From Oceanobacillus timonensis (GTDB lineage Bacteria > Bacillota > Bacilli > Bacillales > Amphibacillaceae): a DNA stretch of 64,000 bases. The notes under the pieces are model-generated. The model saw nothing but the letters and a program-made list of their open reading frames with translations, was not told where the DNA came from and made no database searches. The stretch lies in the NCBI RefSeq assembly GCF_900166635.1, contig NZ_LT800497.1:1092303-1156302 (forward strand), given 5' to 3'. Within the stretch, counting starts at the first letter, position 1, and every line of letters begins with the position of its first letter. A program made the translations under genes and the position numbers. Of this stretch, positions 37,147 to 46,137 are shown in pieces.

Positions 37147-38997
37147 ATGGGGAAAGCAAATCTTAGTAAGATTTTATTCGTTATGATGCTGATGCTGTTT
37201 CTGGTATTGGCAGCATGCAGCGGCGGGTCGGATGATGCTGGTGACAGTGGAAATGATGAAGGAAATGGAGAAAGTGGAGATAATGGATCTGATTCGGAAG
37301 AAACGGATGGAAAGATATATGATATAGCTGACTTCAGCCCGAAAAAAGAGGGGGAACCGATGGATGGCGGAAATCTGAACTTCGGTCTTGTATCATCGAC
37401 TGTTTTTGCTGGAACATTGAATTTTAACTTTTATTCGGATGCAGTTGATTCAGAAATACTTGATTGGTTTGATGAATCTCTTTTAGATGTAGATGAAACA
37501 TTCAATATGAACCAAGACGGTGCAGCTACCTGGGAAGTGAATGAGGAAGGAAATGAATTTACCTTTACTATCCGGGATGAAGTGAACTGGCATGATGGGG
37601 AACCGGTAACTGCAGAAGATTGGGCGTTTGCTATTGAAGTAATCGCTGATCCGGATTATGATGGTCCGCGTTATGGAAATGTGACGGATATTGTTGGCGT
37701 AGAAGAATATCATAACGGGGAAGCGGATAGCATTGAAGGATTGGAAATTATAGATGAAAAGACATTGAAAATGACCTTTAAACAAGCAACCCCTTCCTTG
37801 TTATCAGGTGGAATATGGTCTCACGCATTGCCGAAGCATATTTTTGAAGATATTCCAGTAGCGGATATGTCTTCATCGGACGAAGTACGTACAAATCCAA
37901 TTGGAATGGGACCGTTTAAAGTGGACTCGGTTACTCCGGGTGAATCTGTAACATATTCCAAAAATGAAGACTACTGGCAAGGGGAGCCAAATCTGGATTC
38001 CGTGACTTTAAAAGTAATTGCTCCAGAAACGGTGACACAAGCACTTGAAACGGGTGAAGTAGATCTAGTGAATTCTTTCCCTACCGATCAATATCCAGAT
38101 GTGGAAGAATCGTTGACAAATGTGGAATTCTTAGGAAGAGTTGATAGGTCTTATTCGTATATCGGATTTAAATTGGGAACATGGGATAAAGAGAATGGAA
38201 AAGTAGATATGGATTTAGAAAATTCAAAAGTCGGTGATGTTGAATTGCGCCGGGCGATGTGGTATGCAGTGGATAATGATGCTGTTGGAGAACGTTTTTA
38301 TAATGGATTACGCTGGAATGCAACCACATTAATCCCTTCTTTCTATGAAATTTATCATGATGACTCTATTGAAACACCGACGTATGATCCGGATATGGCC
38401 AACCAAATTTTAGATGAGGCCGGTTATGAAGATGTTAATGGAGATGGTATCCGCGAAAATCCGGACGGAGAAGAGTTCGTGCTTAATTATGCATCTATGG
38501 AGGGCGGAGATACAGCAGAACCATTAACAAACTATTATATTCAATCATGGGAACAAGTTGGGATTAAAGTGGAAAAAATTGATGGACGTTTATTAGAGGT
38601 TAATGATTTCTATGATCGGATTGGAGAAAAAGGTAACGATGATCCAGACATTGATATTTATTCAGCTGCCTGGTCAGTGGGAACGGATGTTGACCCGACC
38701 AATTTATGGGGATCCAATGTAATATTTAATTACACCCGCTGGGAAGATGAAGAAAATACACGTATGCAGGAAGAAGGCGTTTCTGAGGAATCGTTAGATT
38801 TAGAGCACCGAAAAGAAGTATACAGCGAATGGCAAGAATATATGGTCGATCAAGTGCCTGCATTTCCGACAGTTTACCGTGCAGAATTAGCTCCGATAAA
38901 CGAACGTGTCGTAAACTGGGATATTCGTCAAGAAGATCAGGAATTAGAACGTTATGAAGTTGGCGTCACACAGGAAGAACCAGAGGTGGCAGAATAA
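37147..38997 (+). CDS. Peptide/oligopeptide-binding lipoprotein (OppA-like)
   Basis: 616 residues. The signal peptide ends in the lipobox LVLAAC, making C24 the lipidated residue. An acidic, Gly/Ser/Asp-rich linker (about 27-55) follows; such acidity is common in salt-tolerant bacilli. SBP family 5 features include YDIADFSPKKEGE, WHDGEPVTAEDWAFAIEVI and the C-terminal VYSEWQEYMVDQVPAFPTVY. It delivers ligand to the permeases encoded just upstream. Its substrate could be peptides or another compound handled by this family. GGGGAGG precedes the ATG. Confidence 0.92.
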   Translation: MGKANLSKILFVMMLMLFLVLAACSGGSDDAGDSGNDEGNGESGDNGSDSEETDGKIYDIADFSPKKEGEPMDGGNLNFGLVSSTVFAGTLNFNFYSDAVDSEILDWFDESLLDVDETFNMNQDGAATWEVNEEGNEFTFTIRDEVNWHDGEPVTAEDWAFAIEVIADPDYDGPRYGNVTDIVGVEEYHNGEADSIEGLEIIDEKTLKMTFKQATPSLLSGGIWSHALPKHIFEDIPVADMSSSDEVRTNPIGMGPFKVDSVTPGESVTYSKNEDYWQGEPNLDSVTLKVIAPETVTQALETGEVDLVNSFPTDQYPDVEESLTNVEFLGRVDRSYSYIGFKLGTWDKENGKVDMDLENSKVGDVELRRAMWYAVDNDAVGERFYNGLRWNATTLIPSFYEIYHDDSIETPTYDPDMANQILDEAGYEDVNGDGIRENPDGEEFVLNYASMEGGDTAEPLTNYYIQSWEQVGIKVEKIDGRLLEVNDFYDRIGEKGNDDPDIDIYSAAWSVGTDVDPTNLWGSNVIFNYTRWEDEENTRMQEEGVSEESLDLEHRKEVYSEWQEYMVDQVPAFPTVYRAELAPINERVVNWDIRQEDQELERYEVGVTQEEPEVAE

Positions 38998-39006
38998 ATA
39001 CAAAAG

Positions 39007-39033
39007 GAAAAGACTCGCATTGCGGGTCTTTTC
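39007..39033. terminator. Terminator of the ABC operon
   Basis: GAAAAGACTCGCA pairs with TGCGGGTCTTTTC. A/T-rich flanks on both sides suggest it also terminates the minus-strand gene fragment that ends at 39036. Confidence 0.75.
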
Positions 39034-39035
39034 TG

Positions 39036-39251
39036 CTATTTCAAGTATTGTTTTATTTCTTCTAAGTTTTGAAATTCATCTACCTGCTTGATAAGCGATT
39101 CTAATGTGCTTATTTCTTGTTGGCGCAGTTTATCTTCCAAGTCTTCAGATATTGGAGCTACAAATTTTGTAATTAATGCAACGGCAGTGTTAGCTAGCGC
39201 TTCTTTTCCTTCTTCTTTCCCTTCATTTCGAAAAATCTCTGCTAAGCTCAT
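39036..39251 (-). pseudogene. C-terminal piece of an Rpn/DUF4351-type protein
   Basis: 71 residues from the ATG at 39251, with AAGGGAG 10 bases upstream. MSLAEIFRNEGKEEGKEAL and the helical LITKFVAPISEDLEDKL to NLEEIKQYL resemble only the C-terminal tail of Rpn-family recombination-promoting nucleases (PD-(D/E)XK putative transposases). The nuclease domain is missing, and upstream DNA shows no remnant of it. It is either a decayed gene or a short independently translated form. It abuts the MITE-like repeat at 39318. Confidence 0.55.
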
Positions 39252-39317
39252 TGCCAATTCACTCCCTTCTTGATAAGTGTTTCCTATATAGTCAATTATA
39301 TCATAACTTATTTATTT

Positions 39318-40066
39318 ATTAACCCAACTTTCGCACCTAAGAATAAGCATATAAACCTTGCTGTTCCAGGATGAACATGATCTCTATTATCATGCTTGTT
39401 TTGAGTTAAGTCATCCTTTTATTTTTGAACAGGATATCGTGTATAGCTTCCGCTCCGGCCAACCACTCCGCTTTCCGACGTACAACGGTTTTGATGGGGC
39501 GAGTAAGCGCAGCGCCAGGACGTACTAGTGCAGACGTTGCAACAACGGTTTTGATGGTGGTGAGTAATCGCAACCCCAGGACGTTGTGTGCTTAGTCTGC
39601 CATGGGGACGGCTTCAGCTAACTTGAAAAGCGGTTTTCTTTTCAAGTTAGCTGAAGCTCGCCCTGTTCCCATAGGAGTCTACGTGGTTGGCCTGCGCTCT
39701 AATAGGATTCTACAGCGTTTGGAAGAAATAGCATCCTGATGAAGTTAGATGAAATAATGGCTTTTCAGTCTGAAATCATTTATTTGTTTAGCTATTGCAA
39801 ACGTGTAGGATATCCCACTAGCGGAGGCGGACCGTTTTGACTCCTGAGGGATTAGCACCCTCTGAAGATCCACTTTTGCCAAGTGCTCTTCTTGGCAAAA
39901 GTTAGCTGAAGAGCGTGCCCCTAGGAAAGCAAAACGGTCCGCCGCAGCGGTCGCCTTACATCTTACCTGCTCATCTGTATCAAAAGCTGTATAGAAGGAG
40001 CATCATCACCTGTTCCTATGGAAAGGAAGTTACTTTTTAAAGTGCGAAAGTTGAGTTATTAATAAA
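39318..40066. repeat. Palindromic MITE-like interspersed repeat, long copy
   Basis: About 750 bases related at both ends to the element at 5400-5752. Left end AACCCAACTTTCGCAC (from about 39320) and right end GTGCGAAAGTTGAGTTATT are inverted repeats, with about 18 of 21 bases matching. The extra 400 bases inside contain a perfect 20-base inverted repeat (39611-39630 with 39638-39657) and a 12-base one (39872-39883 with 39891-39902). An imperfect tandem copy of ACAACGGTTTTGATGG (near 39483 and 39542) is also present. No transposase is encoded. It looks like a non-autonomous element. Confidence 0.7.
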
Positions 40067-40090
40067 TTCCTACCTGGCACATATTAAACA

Positions 40091-40119
40091 TTTCTAAAAA
40101 CTCCGGTTTGCGCTATAAT
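40091..40119 (+). promoter_or_regulatory. Likely rpiA promoter
   Basis: A perfect TATAAT (40114-40119) has a weak -35 TTTCTA 17 bases upstream, just outside the right end of the repeat. Confidence 0.5.
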
Positions 40120-40216
40120 GGATACGGATACATAGTGAGCACGAGATAAATTGAATTACGTATTATTGCTAAGTTTTAGAAATAGAATGAAATACTTCAT
40201 GCAGGAGGAAAATATC

Positions 40217-40897
40217 ATGAATACACAAGAGCAATTGAAAAAAGCAGTCGGTGAAAAAGCAGCGTCATTCGTTCAAGATGGAATGAAGGTAGGTTTAGGA
40301 TCAGGGTCAACGGTATATTGGCTTGTTCACGCTTTAGGGGAAAGAATCAAAGAGGAAGGCATTCAAATCGAAGGCATTCCCTCTTCTATCCAAACAGGGG
40401 CATGGGCAAAAGAGTTCGGCGTTCCTCTAACAAATTTTGCGGAAACAAAAGAATTGGATGTAACCATCGATGGGGCAGATGAAGTAGATTCGAATTTTCA
40501 ATTAATCAAGGGCGGCGGTGCAGCTCTATTCAGAGAAAAAATCATTGCCCAGGCTGCTGAAAAATTGATTATTATCGTGGATGAATCCAAAATGGTTCCG
40601 TATTTAGGAGCCTATGCTTTGCCGGTAGAAATTCTGCCTTTTGCATGGGAACGCACAGTTCATGAAATAAAAAAGCTGGGATGTGAACCGGAACTTCGTA
40701 TGAAGGACGGGGAACCGCTTGTGACGGATAATGGTAATTTTATTGCAGACTGTCCGTTTGAAAAAATAGAGAATCCGGCTGATTTAGACCGGAAATTACA
40801 AGTTATTTCCGGCGTGGTGGAAACAGGATTATTTATTAATATGGCGGATACGGTCATTACCGGCAGTTCTGAAGGAATTTCCGTACAAGATAAATAG
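40217..40897 (+). CDS. rpiA: Ribose-5-phosphate isomerase A
   Basis: 226 residues from the ATG at 40217, after CAGGAGG; the frame is open further upstream but has no site. GLGSGSTVYWLVHALGE, IDGADEVDSNFQLIKGGGAALFREKI and VDESKMVPYLG are the conserved phosphate and catalytic regions. The enzyme interconverts ribose 5-phosphate and ribulose 5-phosphate in the pentose phosphate pathway. It stands alone between a repeat and the asparagine synthetase gene. Confidence 0.94.
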   Translation: MNTQEQLKKAVGEKAASFVQDGMKVGLGSGSTVYWLVHALGERIKEEGIQIEGIPSSIQTGAWAKEFGVPLTNFAETKELDVTIDGADEVDSNFQLIKGGGAALFREKIIAQAAEKLIIIVDESKMVPYLGAYALPVEILPFAWERTVHEIKKLGCEPELRMKDGEPLVTDNGNFIADCPFEKIENPADLDRKLQVISGVVETGLFINMADTVITGSSEGISVQDK

Positions 40898-40905
40898 ATA
40901 CAGAT

Positions 40906-40940
40906 AAAAGATCATCTTTTGGGATGGTCTTTTCTATTTT
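40906..40940 (+). terminator. Terminator of rpiA
   Basis: AAAAGATCATC pairs with GGATGGTCTTTT (G-U pairs allowed) and is followed by CTATTTTA. Confidence 0.6.
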
Positions 40941-41011
40941 ATTCACGAACTGGCTCAGTACGACATAGGCTAATGAGGAGCTGGAGACTTCGCCAGAGAG
41001 GATGATGAGAT

Positions 41012-42856
41012 TTGTGTGGAATTACCGGATTCATTAGCTGGGATAAACGGGCGAGTGACGATCAAGAAATATTAGAAAAGATGACAAATACATTATCTTT
41101 ACGCGGCCCGGATGCAACCGGTTATTGGCTAGAAGGTCATGTAGGATTTGGGCATAAACGGCTTTCTGTAATTGATTTAGAAGGCGGTAAACAGCCAATG
41201 CTAAAAGAAGCAGAACATAAGAAATACGTGATTTGTTATAATGGAGAACTTTATAATACAGAAGAACTGCGAAAAAGTTTAATGCAGCGGGGATATACGT
41301 TTACCACCTCTTCTGATACAGAGGTACTGCTAACGAGTTATATGGAGTGGAAAGAAGACTGTGTGGATCATTTGAATGGCATTTTTGCGTTCGCTATTTG
41401 GGATGACGCATCAGAAAAACTGTTTATTGCACGGGATCGCTTAGGGGTAAAGCCGCTTTTTTATAGTGAAAAAGGAAAAACATTCGTGTTTGGCTCAGAA
41501 ATCAAAGCGCTCCTTGCTCACACGCAAGTAACAACAAAAGTTGATCGAACAGGACTTTCGGAGCTTTTCGGTTTAGGACCGTCCAGAACACCAGGGCATG
41601 GACTGTTTAAAGACGTAAACGAATTAAGAGCCGGGCATGCGATGACCGTATCAAGAATGGGGCTAAAGGTTTGGCGTTACTGGAATTTAGAAAGTAAAGA
41701 ACATCAGGATTCGTTAGAGGAGACAGCTGAAAAAGTACGGGAGCTATTCACTGATTCCGTCGAGAGACAGCTTGTGGCGGACGTTCCGGTAGCTACTTTT
41801 CTATCTGGTGGTTTAGATTCGAGTGCGATTACAGCGATAGCAGCAAATCACTATAAAGAAAACGGGTTAGGTGCTTTATCTACTTTTTCGTTGGATTACC
41901 AAGGAAATAAGCAACACTTTCAGGCCAGTAAGTTTCAACCTTCCAGTGATCAGGAATGGATTGAAAAGATGGTAGATGCTTTTTCGACTGATCATCATGA
42001 AGAAGTTATTACTGGGGTAGAGCTTGCTTCCTTGCTGAAAGAAGCTGTAGAAGTCAGAGATCAGCCCGGGCAGGCGGATATTGATTCTTCCTTATTATGG
42101 TGCTGCCGGCAAATGAAGCAGCATACAACTGTGGCATTGTCAGGAGAATGCGCTGATGAAATATTTGGCGGTTATCCTTGGTTCCATGACCCGACAGCGG
42201 TAGGAGATAATTTTCCATGGATACGCTCATTAGATGGCAGAACGAGTTTGCTGCATGATGATTGGCAGCAGAAACTGCAAATTACAGATTATGTGCAAAA
42301 CAGATATCAAGAAACAATAGCGGAGACGCCGCGGTTAGATGGGGAAAATAAGGTGGATGCAAGACGCAGGGAATTGTTTTATTTAAATATGCAATGGTTT
42401 ATGTCCCAGCTGTTAGACAGAAAAGATCGAATGAGTATGGGAGCAGGGCTGGAAGTGCGTGTGCCATATGCCGATCATCATCTTGTCGAGTATGTCTGGA
42501 ATATTCCCTGGGAAATGAAAATGGCAAATGGCAAGGAAAAAGGCATTTTACGAAAAGCGATGGAAGGCATTTTACCGCAAGAAGTGCTGTACCGGAAGAA
42601 GAGTCCTTACCCAAGAACGTTTCAGCCTGAATATACAGAGCAAGTGTCCCAGTGGATGCGGAAAATTTTAACTGATTCAGATGCGAGAATCTTTGAATTT
42701 TTGAAGAAAGACAAAGTGGAACAAATTGTAAAGAGCGGTGGTAAAGAGTTCAAAGATCCTTGGTATGGTCAGCTGATGCGGGGGCCACAATTAATTGCCC
42801 ATCTTTGTCAGATTGATTATTGGTTGAGAAAGTATGATATCGAAGTGAGTGAATAA
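41012..42856 (+). CDS. asnO: Glutamine-hydrolysing asparagine synthetase, AsnO type
   Basis: 614 residues from a TTG, giving Met-Cys-Gly with C2 as the N-terminal nucleophile of the glutaminase domain. The Ntn part includes LRGPDATGYW and CYNGELYN. The synthetase part carries the pyrophosphate loop FLSGGLDSSAITA and the ECADEIFGGYPWF region. The length equals that of B. subtilis AsnO (YisO), which acts in sporulation, and is shorter than AsnB or AsnH. It makes asparagine from aspartate, glutamine and ATP. Confidence in family is high; the AsnO label rests on length and resemblance. Confidence 0.88.
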   Translation: MCGITGFISWDKRASDDQEILEKMTNTLSLRGPDATGYWLEGHVGFGHKRLSVIDLEGGKQPMLKEAEHKKYVICYNGELYNTEELRKSLMQRGYTFTTSSDTEVLLTSYMEWKEDCVDHLNGIFAFAIWDDASEKLFIARDRLGVKPLFYSEKGKTFVFGSEIKALLAHTQVTTKVDRTGLSELFGLGPSRTPGHGLFKDVNELRAGHAMTVSRMGLKVWRYWNLESKEHQDSLEETAEKVRELFTDSVERQLVADVPVATFLSGGLDSSAITAIAANHYKENGLGALSTFSLDYQGNKQHFQASKFQPSSDQEWIEKMVDAFSTDHHEEVITGVELASLLKEAVEVRDQPGQADIDSSLLWCCRQMKQHTTVALSGECADEIFGGYPWFHDPTAVGDNFPWIRSLDGRTSLLHDDWQQKLQITDYVQNRYQETIAETPRLDGENKVDARRRELFYLNMQWFMSQLLDRKDRMSMGAGLEVRVPYADHHLVEYVWNIPWEMKMANGKEKGILRKAMEGILPQEVLYRKKSPYPRTFQPEYTEQVSQWMRKILTDSDARIFEFLKKDKVEQIVKSGGKEFKDPWYGQLMRGPQLIAHLCQIDYWLRKYDIEVSE

Positions 42857-42864
42857 ACAACAGC

Positions 42865-42903
42865 AAAGTATGAAGTCTGGTAATCACCGGACTTCATACT
42901 TTT
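42865..42903 (+). terminator. Terminator of the asparagine synthetase gene
   Basis: AAAGTATGAAGTC pairs with GACTTCATACTTT, with further pairing toward the loop, followed by T-rich sequence. Confidence 0.8.
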
Positions 42904-43247
42904 ATATGCCACAGAAAATTTGCTGCTTGTTAACCTATCTGTCTAACTGTTACGCTTACATTCGGTAAATAATATGGTAGACTATAAGTAACATCAATAC
43001 TTCTGGAAGGTTGGGTTAATGGATTATATACATCATGAATGGAACTTGTATGCAGAGGCAAGAGAATCTGTATACGGTAGGTAAAACGGTAGGAATGCCG
43101 CTACATAGTCTTTAGCAACAAAGGCAGATCTGAATTTCATAAAAAAGCGGGAAATGTCATTGTTGCAGAACTTACTTAACAGAAGTGACCATACAGTTGT
43201 ATGGTCAAATAAAATTGAAAATGATATAGAGAAGGATTGTTATTGTC
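42904..43247 (+). other. Leader region of the chromate transporter genes
   Basis: About 340 bases. A possible promoter is TTACAT (about 42957) with TAGACT 16 bases later. A 21-codon frame at 43019-43084 starts ATG GAT TAT and has GGAAGG 8 bases upstream. A second frame in another phase runs 43035-43115. Short repeats of GGTAGG occur near 43077 and 43089. I do not recognise a known riboswitch class. Confidence 0.35.
43019..43084 (+). CDS. Possible 21-residue leader peptide
   Basis: The peptide is MDYIHHEWNLYAEARESVYG plus a final Arg. It has a good ribosome site (GGAAGG, 8 bases before the ATG) and lies about 165 bases before the chromate transporter gene. No family is recognised. It could be a regulatory upstream frame, a small protein, or chance. 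Confidence 0.3.
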   Translation: MDYIHHEWNLYAEARESVYGR

Positions 43248-43811
43248 ATGAAAAAGCAATGGAATATTTTTATTGCTTTCTTCCGGGTGGGGATGCTGGG
43301 GTTTGGCGGTGGACCAGCCTCTATTCCTTTGATGCGGAAGGAAGCGGTTGAGAAATACAAATGGATGGATGAGGATGAATTTACGGATATGCTGTCCATC
43401 AGTAATACATTACCTGGACCGATAGCTACAAAGCTTGCCGGTTATATCGGTTATCGTGTATCTGGCTGGGTTGGTATGCTGAATGCATTGATTGCTTCTG
43501 TTGTTCCGACGGCTATATTGGTTATTGTGTTACTAAGAACCTTATCGGAGGTTCGTGAGTTTGATTGGGTGAAAGGGATGACAGCAGCGGTTCTGGCAGT
43601 TGTCGGAATGATGATGGCGGTTCTTACCTGGCAATTTTTATATAAAGCGGGGAAAGGACTTGGCTGGGGACTTGCTATTGCTATGCTCGTTGCTATTTAT
43701 ATTGTTTTAAATTATTTGCATATTCATCCAGGTATCGTCATTGGTATTCTCCTCGTTGTTGCCCTCGCTCTTCCGGTGAAGAAGAAGGAGAAAGAGAGGG
43801 ATAACACATGA
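43248..43811 (+). CDS. Chromate transporter, N-terminal-type half protein
   Basis: 187 residues, one CHR domain with the signature FGGGPASIPLMRKEAVE, followed by LPGPIATKLAGYIGYRVSGW and about five or six membrane segments. Short-chain CHR proteins work in pairs with opposite topology. This gene overlaps its partner at 43808 by 4 bases. The family exports chromate, but in soil and marine bacilli its natural substrate is often unknown. AGAAGGA precedes the ATG. Confidence 0.88.
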   Translation: MKKQWNIFIAFFRVGMLGFGGGPASIPLMRKEAVEKYKWMDEDEFTDMLSISNTLPGPIATKLAGYIGYRVSGWVGMLNALIASVVPTAILVIVLLRTLSEVREFDWVKGMTAAVLAVVGMMMAVLTWQFLYKAGKGLGWGLAIAMLVAIYIVLNYLHIHPGIVIGILLVVALALPVKKKEKERDNT

Positions 43812-44335
43812 TCTTATGGGATATTTTTGTAGCTTTCTTTATTCCAGGAATTATCGGCTATGGCGGTGGCCCTGCTTCCATTACTTTAGTAGAAAATGAG
43901 GTAGTTGGTAATTATGGATGGATGTCGGTCCAGGAATTTGGAGAAGTGCTGGCATTTGCCAATTCTTTGCCTGGACCTATTGCAACGAAAATGGCAGGCT
44001 ATATTGGCTATGAATTAGGCGGTATCGCAGGTTCTTTTGTCGGGATTTTTGCTACTGTGGCCCCTTCTTTAATTTTGATGATTTTACTGGGCAGTATTTT
44101 ATTAAAATACAAAAAATCAGAACGTGTTCATCGATTAACTGTATTTGTCCAGCCTGTTATCGCCGTATTACTGGGCGTCATTGCCTGGAATTTCTGGACT
44201 GAAGCATATGTCAGTATCGGTCTGTTACAAACAGCAATCATTGTCGTGATCAGTTTTTACCTGATTGAAATCAAGCAGGTGCATCCGGCCTTTATTATTG
44301 CCGGGGCCATGCTATACGGCGGATTTTTCCTTTAA
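43808..44335 (+). CDS. Chromate transporter, C-terminal-type half protein
   Basis: 175 residues, the second CHR domain, with IIGYGGGPASITLVENEVV and LPGPIATKMAGYIGYELGG. AGAGAGG lies before the ATG. It is a paralogue of the upstream half, and the pair together equals one long-chain ChrA. The ATGA overlap makes coupled translation likely. A strong terminator follows at 44446. Confidence 0.88.
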   Translation: MILWDIFVAFFIPGIIGYGGGPASITLVENEVVGNYGWMSVQEFGEVLAFANSLPGPIATKMAGYIGYELGGIAGSFVGIFATVAPSLILMILLGSILLKYKKSERVHRLTVFVQPVIAVLLGVIAWNFWTEAYVSIGLLQTAIIVVISFYLIEIKQVHPAFIIAGAMLYGGFFL

Positions 44336-44445
44336 ATAATTGGCTTTGCATTAAAATCTATGGATATCAAATGATTATATTTTGATAATAGCAACTGCAG
44401 ATTTTAGTTTGGAACCGAAACATTCAAATAAAATAGATGCATCGA

Positions 44446-44496
44446 AAAAGACATGCTGTCAGAAGAAGATTCTTTACCTGACGGATGTCTTTTTTA
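44446..44496 (+). terminator. Terminator of the chromate transporter pair
   Basis: AAAAGACATGCTGTCAG pairs with CTGACGGATGTCTTTT around a loop, with more T residues after it. Confidence 0.75.
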
Positions 44497-44506
44497 CTTG
44501 GGCCTG

Positions 44507-44552
44507 CAAAGAGATGTTGCCAGGCTAATTATATTTTGGCAACATCTCTTTG
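44507..44552. promoter_or_regulatory. 16-base dyad upstream of mtlA
   Basis: CAAAGAGATGTTGCCA (44507-44522) and its exact complement TGGCAACATCTCTTTG (44537-44552) flank a 14-base AT-rich centre. There is no T tract, so it is unlikely to be a terminator. It ends just before the candidate mtlA promoter. The place and symmetry suit an activator site for the PRD regulator MtlR encoded in the operon. Its sequence differs from the MtlR sites I recall from B. subtilis and Geobacillus. Confidence 0.5.
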
Positions 44553-44574
44553 ACAAAGTCGCGTTTTGATGAGG

Positions 44575-44604
44575 TTGTTTTCCCTACATGGCACGGCATA
44601 AAAT
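44575..44604 (+). promoter_or_regulatory. Candidate mtlA promoter
   Basis: TTGTTT (44575-44580) and TAAAAT (44599-44604) are separated by 18 bases. The weak -35 fits a promoter that needs an activator. Confidence 0.45.
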
Positions 44605-44644
44605 AAAATTAGAAAACAACAAAAAATGAAAGGGGTTTAATAAT

Positions 44645-46075
44645 ATGTCAGCACAAAATAGCGGTTTCCGTGCAAAGGTTCAAAAGTTTGGCAGTAACCT
44701 CAGCGGTATGATTATGCCGAACATCGGCGCTTTTATTGCTTGGGGGCTGATTACAGCTTTCTTTATTCCGGACGGATGGACGCCAAATGAAACAATGGCT
44801 ACACTTGTAGATCCAATGATTAACTACCTGCTGCCATTATTGATTGGTTTTACTGGCGGACGTATGGTCTATGATATCCGTGGAGGCGTTGTCGGTGCCA
44901 CAGCAACAATGGGTGTTATTGTTGGAGCAGAACAGCCGATGTTCCTTGGAGCAATGATTATGGGGCCATTAGCGGGCTATCTGATGAAGAAAATAGATGA
45001 GTTATTTCAAGCAAAAATCCGCCAGGGGTTTGAGATGCTGTACAATAACTTCTCAGCCGGAATCCTGGCAGCTATCCTTGCGATGATTGCTGTTGTAGGA
45101 ATTGGACCGTTAGTATCCGGATTTTCAAATATTTTAGCAAGTGGCGTAGAGGCGATTATTGGTGCAGGATTATTGCCATTAGCCAGTATTATTCTTGAAC
45201 CTGCTAAAGCACTCTTTTTAAATAACGCGATTAACCATGGTATTTTGACACCTCTTGGATCGGAACAGGCATTAGAAACAGGTAAATCGATTCTATTCCT
45301 TGTAGAAGCGAACCCTGGACCCGGTCTTGACATTTTACTTGCTTTTTCAATATTTGGAAAAGGAGTATCAAAAGCATCCGCGCCAGGAGCGATAATCATT
45401 CAATTTTTTGGCGGTATTCACGAAATTTATTTCCCATATATTCTTATGAAGCCTACTATGATTATTGCAGCCATTTTTGGGGGAATGTCCGGTATCTTTA
45501 TGCTTCAATTATTTGATGCGGGACTTCGGGCAGCGGCATCACCGGGAAGTATTATACCAATCATAGCGATGACACCAGGAAATAGTTATGTGGGGGTTAT
45601 CTTAAGTGTCATTATAGCAACGGCTGTATCCTTTGGAATTGGTTCATTTATCCTGAAAACATCAAAAAGTAACGAAGAAGACCTGTCAGCCTCTACTAAA
45701 AAAATGGAAGAGATGAAAGGGAAAAAAAGCAATGTCAGCAGTTCGCTTACAGGAGAAGAGGAAGATGCAGCTATTGAAACACCTGTTAAAGATGCAGATG
45801 AAGTCCATCAAATTATATTTGCATGTGATGCCGGAATGGGATCCAGTGCCATGGGAGCATCCTTATTGAAAAATAAATTCAAGAAGAGCGATATTGATAT
45901 TGATGTTACGAACAAAGCCATTAATGAAATTCCGGATGACGCGGATATTATTATTACGCAAAAAACACTGACAGACCGGGCGAAAGCCAAACGTCCAGAT
46001 GCAGAGCATATTTCGGTGGACAATTTCTTAAACAGTCCGCGCTATGATGAACTGGTTGAACGGTTAAAGGACTGA
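44645..46075 (+). CDS. mtlA: PTS mannitol transporter EIICB
   Basis: 476 residues. The first about 340 residues are the EIIC membrane domain (GMIMPNIGAFIAWGL, GGRMVYDIRGGVVGATA, FGGIHEIYFPYIL). A charged linker leads to the EIIB domain, with phosphorylated C394 in FACDAGMGSSAMGASLL. EIIA is a separate protein (MtlF, 48265), as in B. subtilis. It imports and phosphorylates mannitol to mannitol 1-phosphate at the membrane. AAAGGGG precedes the ATG. Confidence 0.95.
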   Translation: MSAQNSGFRAKVQKFGSNLSGMIMPNIGAFIAWGLITAFFIPDGWTPNETMATLVDPMINYLLPLLIGFTGGRMVYDIRGGVVGATATMGVIVGAEQPMFLGAMIMGPLAGYLMKKIDELFQAKIRQGFEMLYNNFSAGILAAILAMIAVVGIGPLVSGFSNILASGVEAIIGAGLLPLASIILEPAKALFLNNAINHGILTPLGSEQALETGKSILFLVEANPGPGLDILLAFSIFGKGVSKASAPGAIIIQFFGGIHEIYFPYILMKPTMIIAAIFGGMSGIFMLQLFDAGLRAAASPGSIIPIIAMTPGNSYVGVILSVIIATAVSFGIGSFILKTSKSNEEDLSASTKKMEEMKGKKSNVSSSLTGEEEDAAIETPVKDADEVHQIIFACDAGMGSSAMGASLLKNKFKKSDIDIDVTNKAINEIPDDADIIITQKTLTDRAKAKRPDAEHISVDNFLNSPRYDELVERLKD

Positions 46076-46079
46076 ATAC

Positions 46080-46103
46080 AAGAAGATAGCAGTCTTCTTT
46101 TTA
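46080..46103 (+). terminator. Small hairpin between mtlA and mtlR
   Basis: AAGAAGA pairs with TCTTCTT around a 7-base loop, followed by TTT. It may lower read-through into mtlR instead of stopping transcription fully. Confidence 0.45.
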
Positions 46104-46137
46104 AGGAGGGCTGCTTGCGGAAGGGAGGTGGATGGGA

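Noticed and set aside
39480..39910. CRISPR-like short repeats in the long interspersed element
   Set aside because: The repeats are inverted or two-copy imperfect tandems without regular spacers.
43154..43351. 65-codon frame overlapping the chromate transporter start
   Set aside because: It is out of frame with the CHR protein and has no site or family match.
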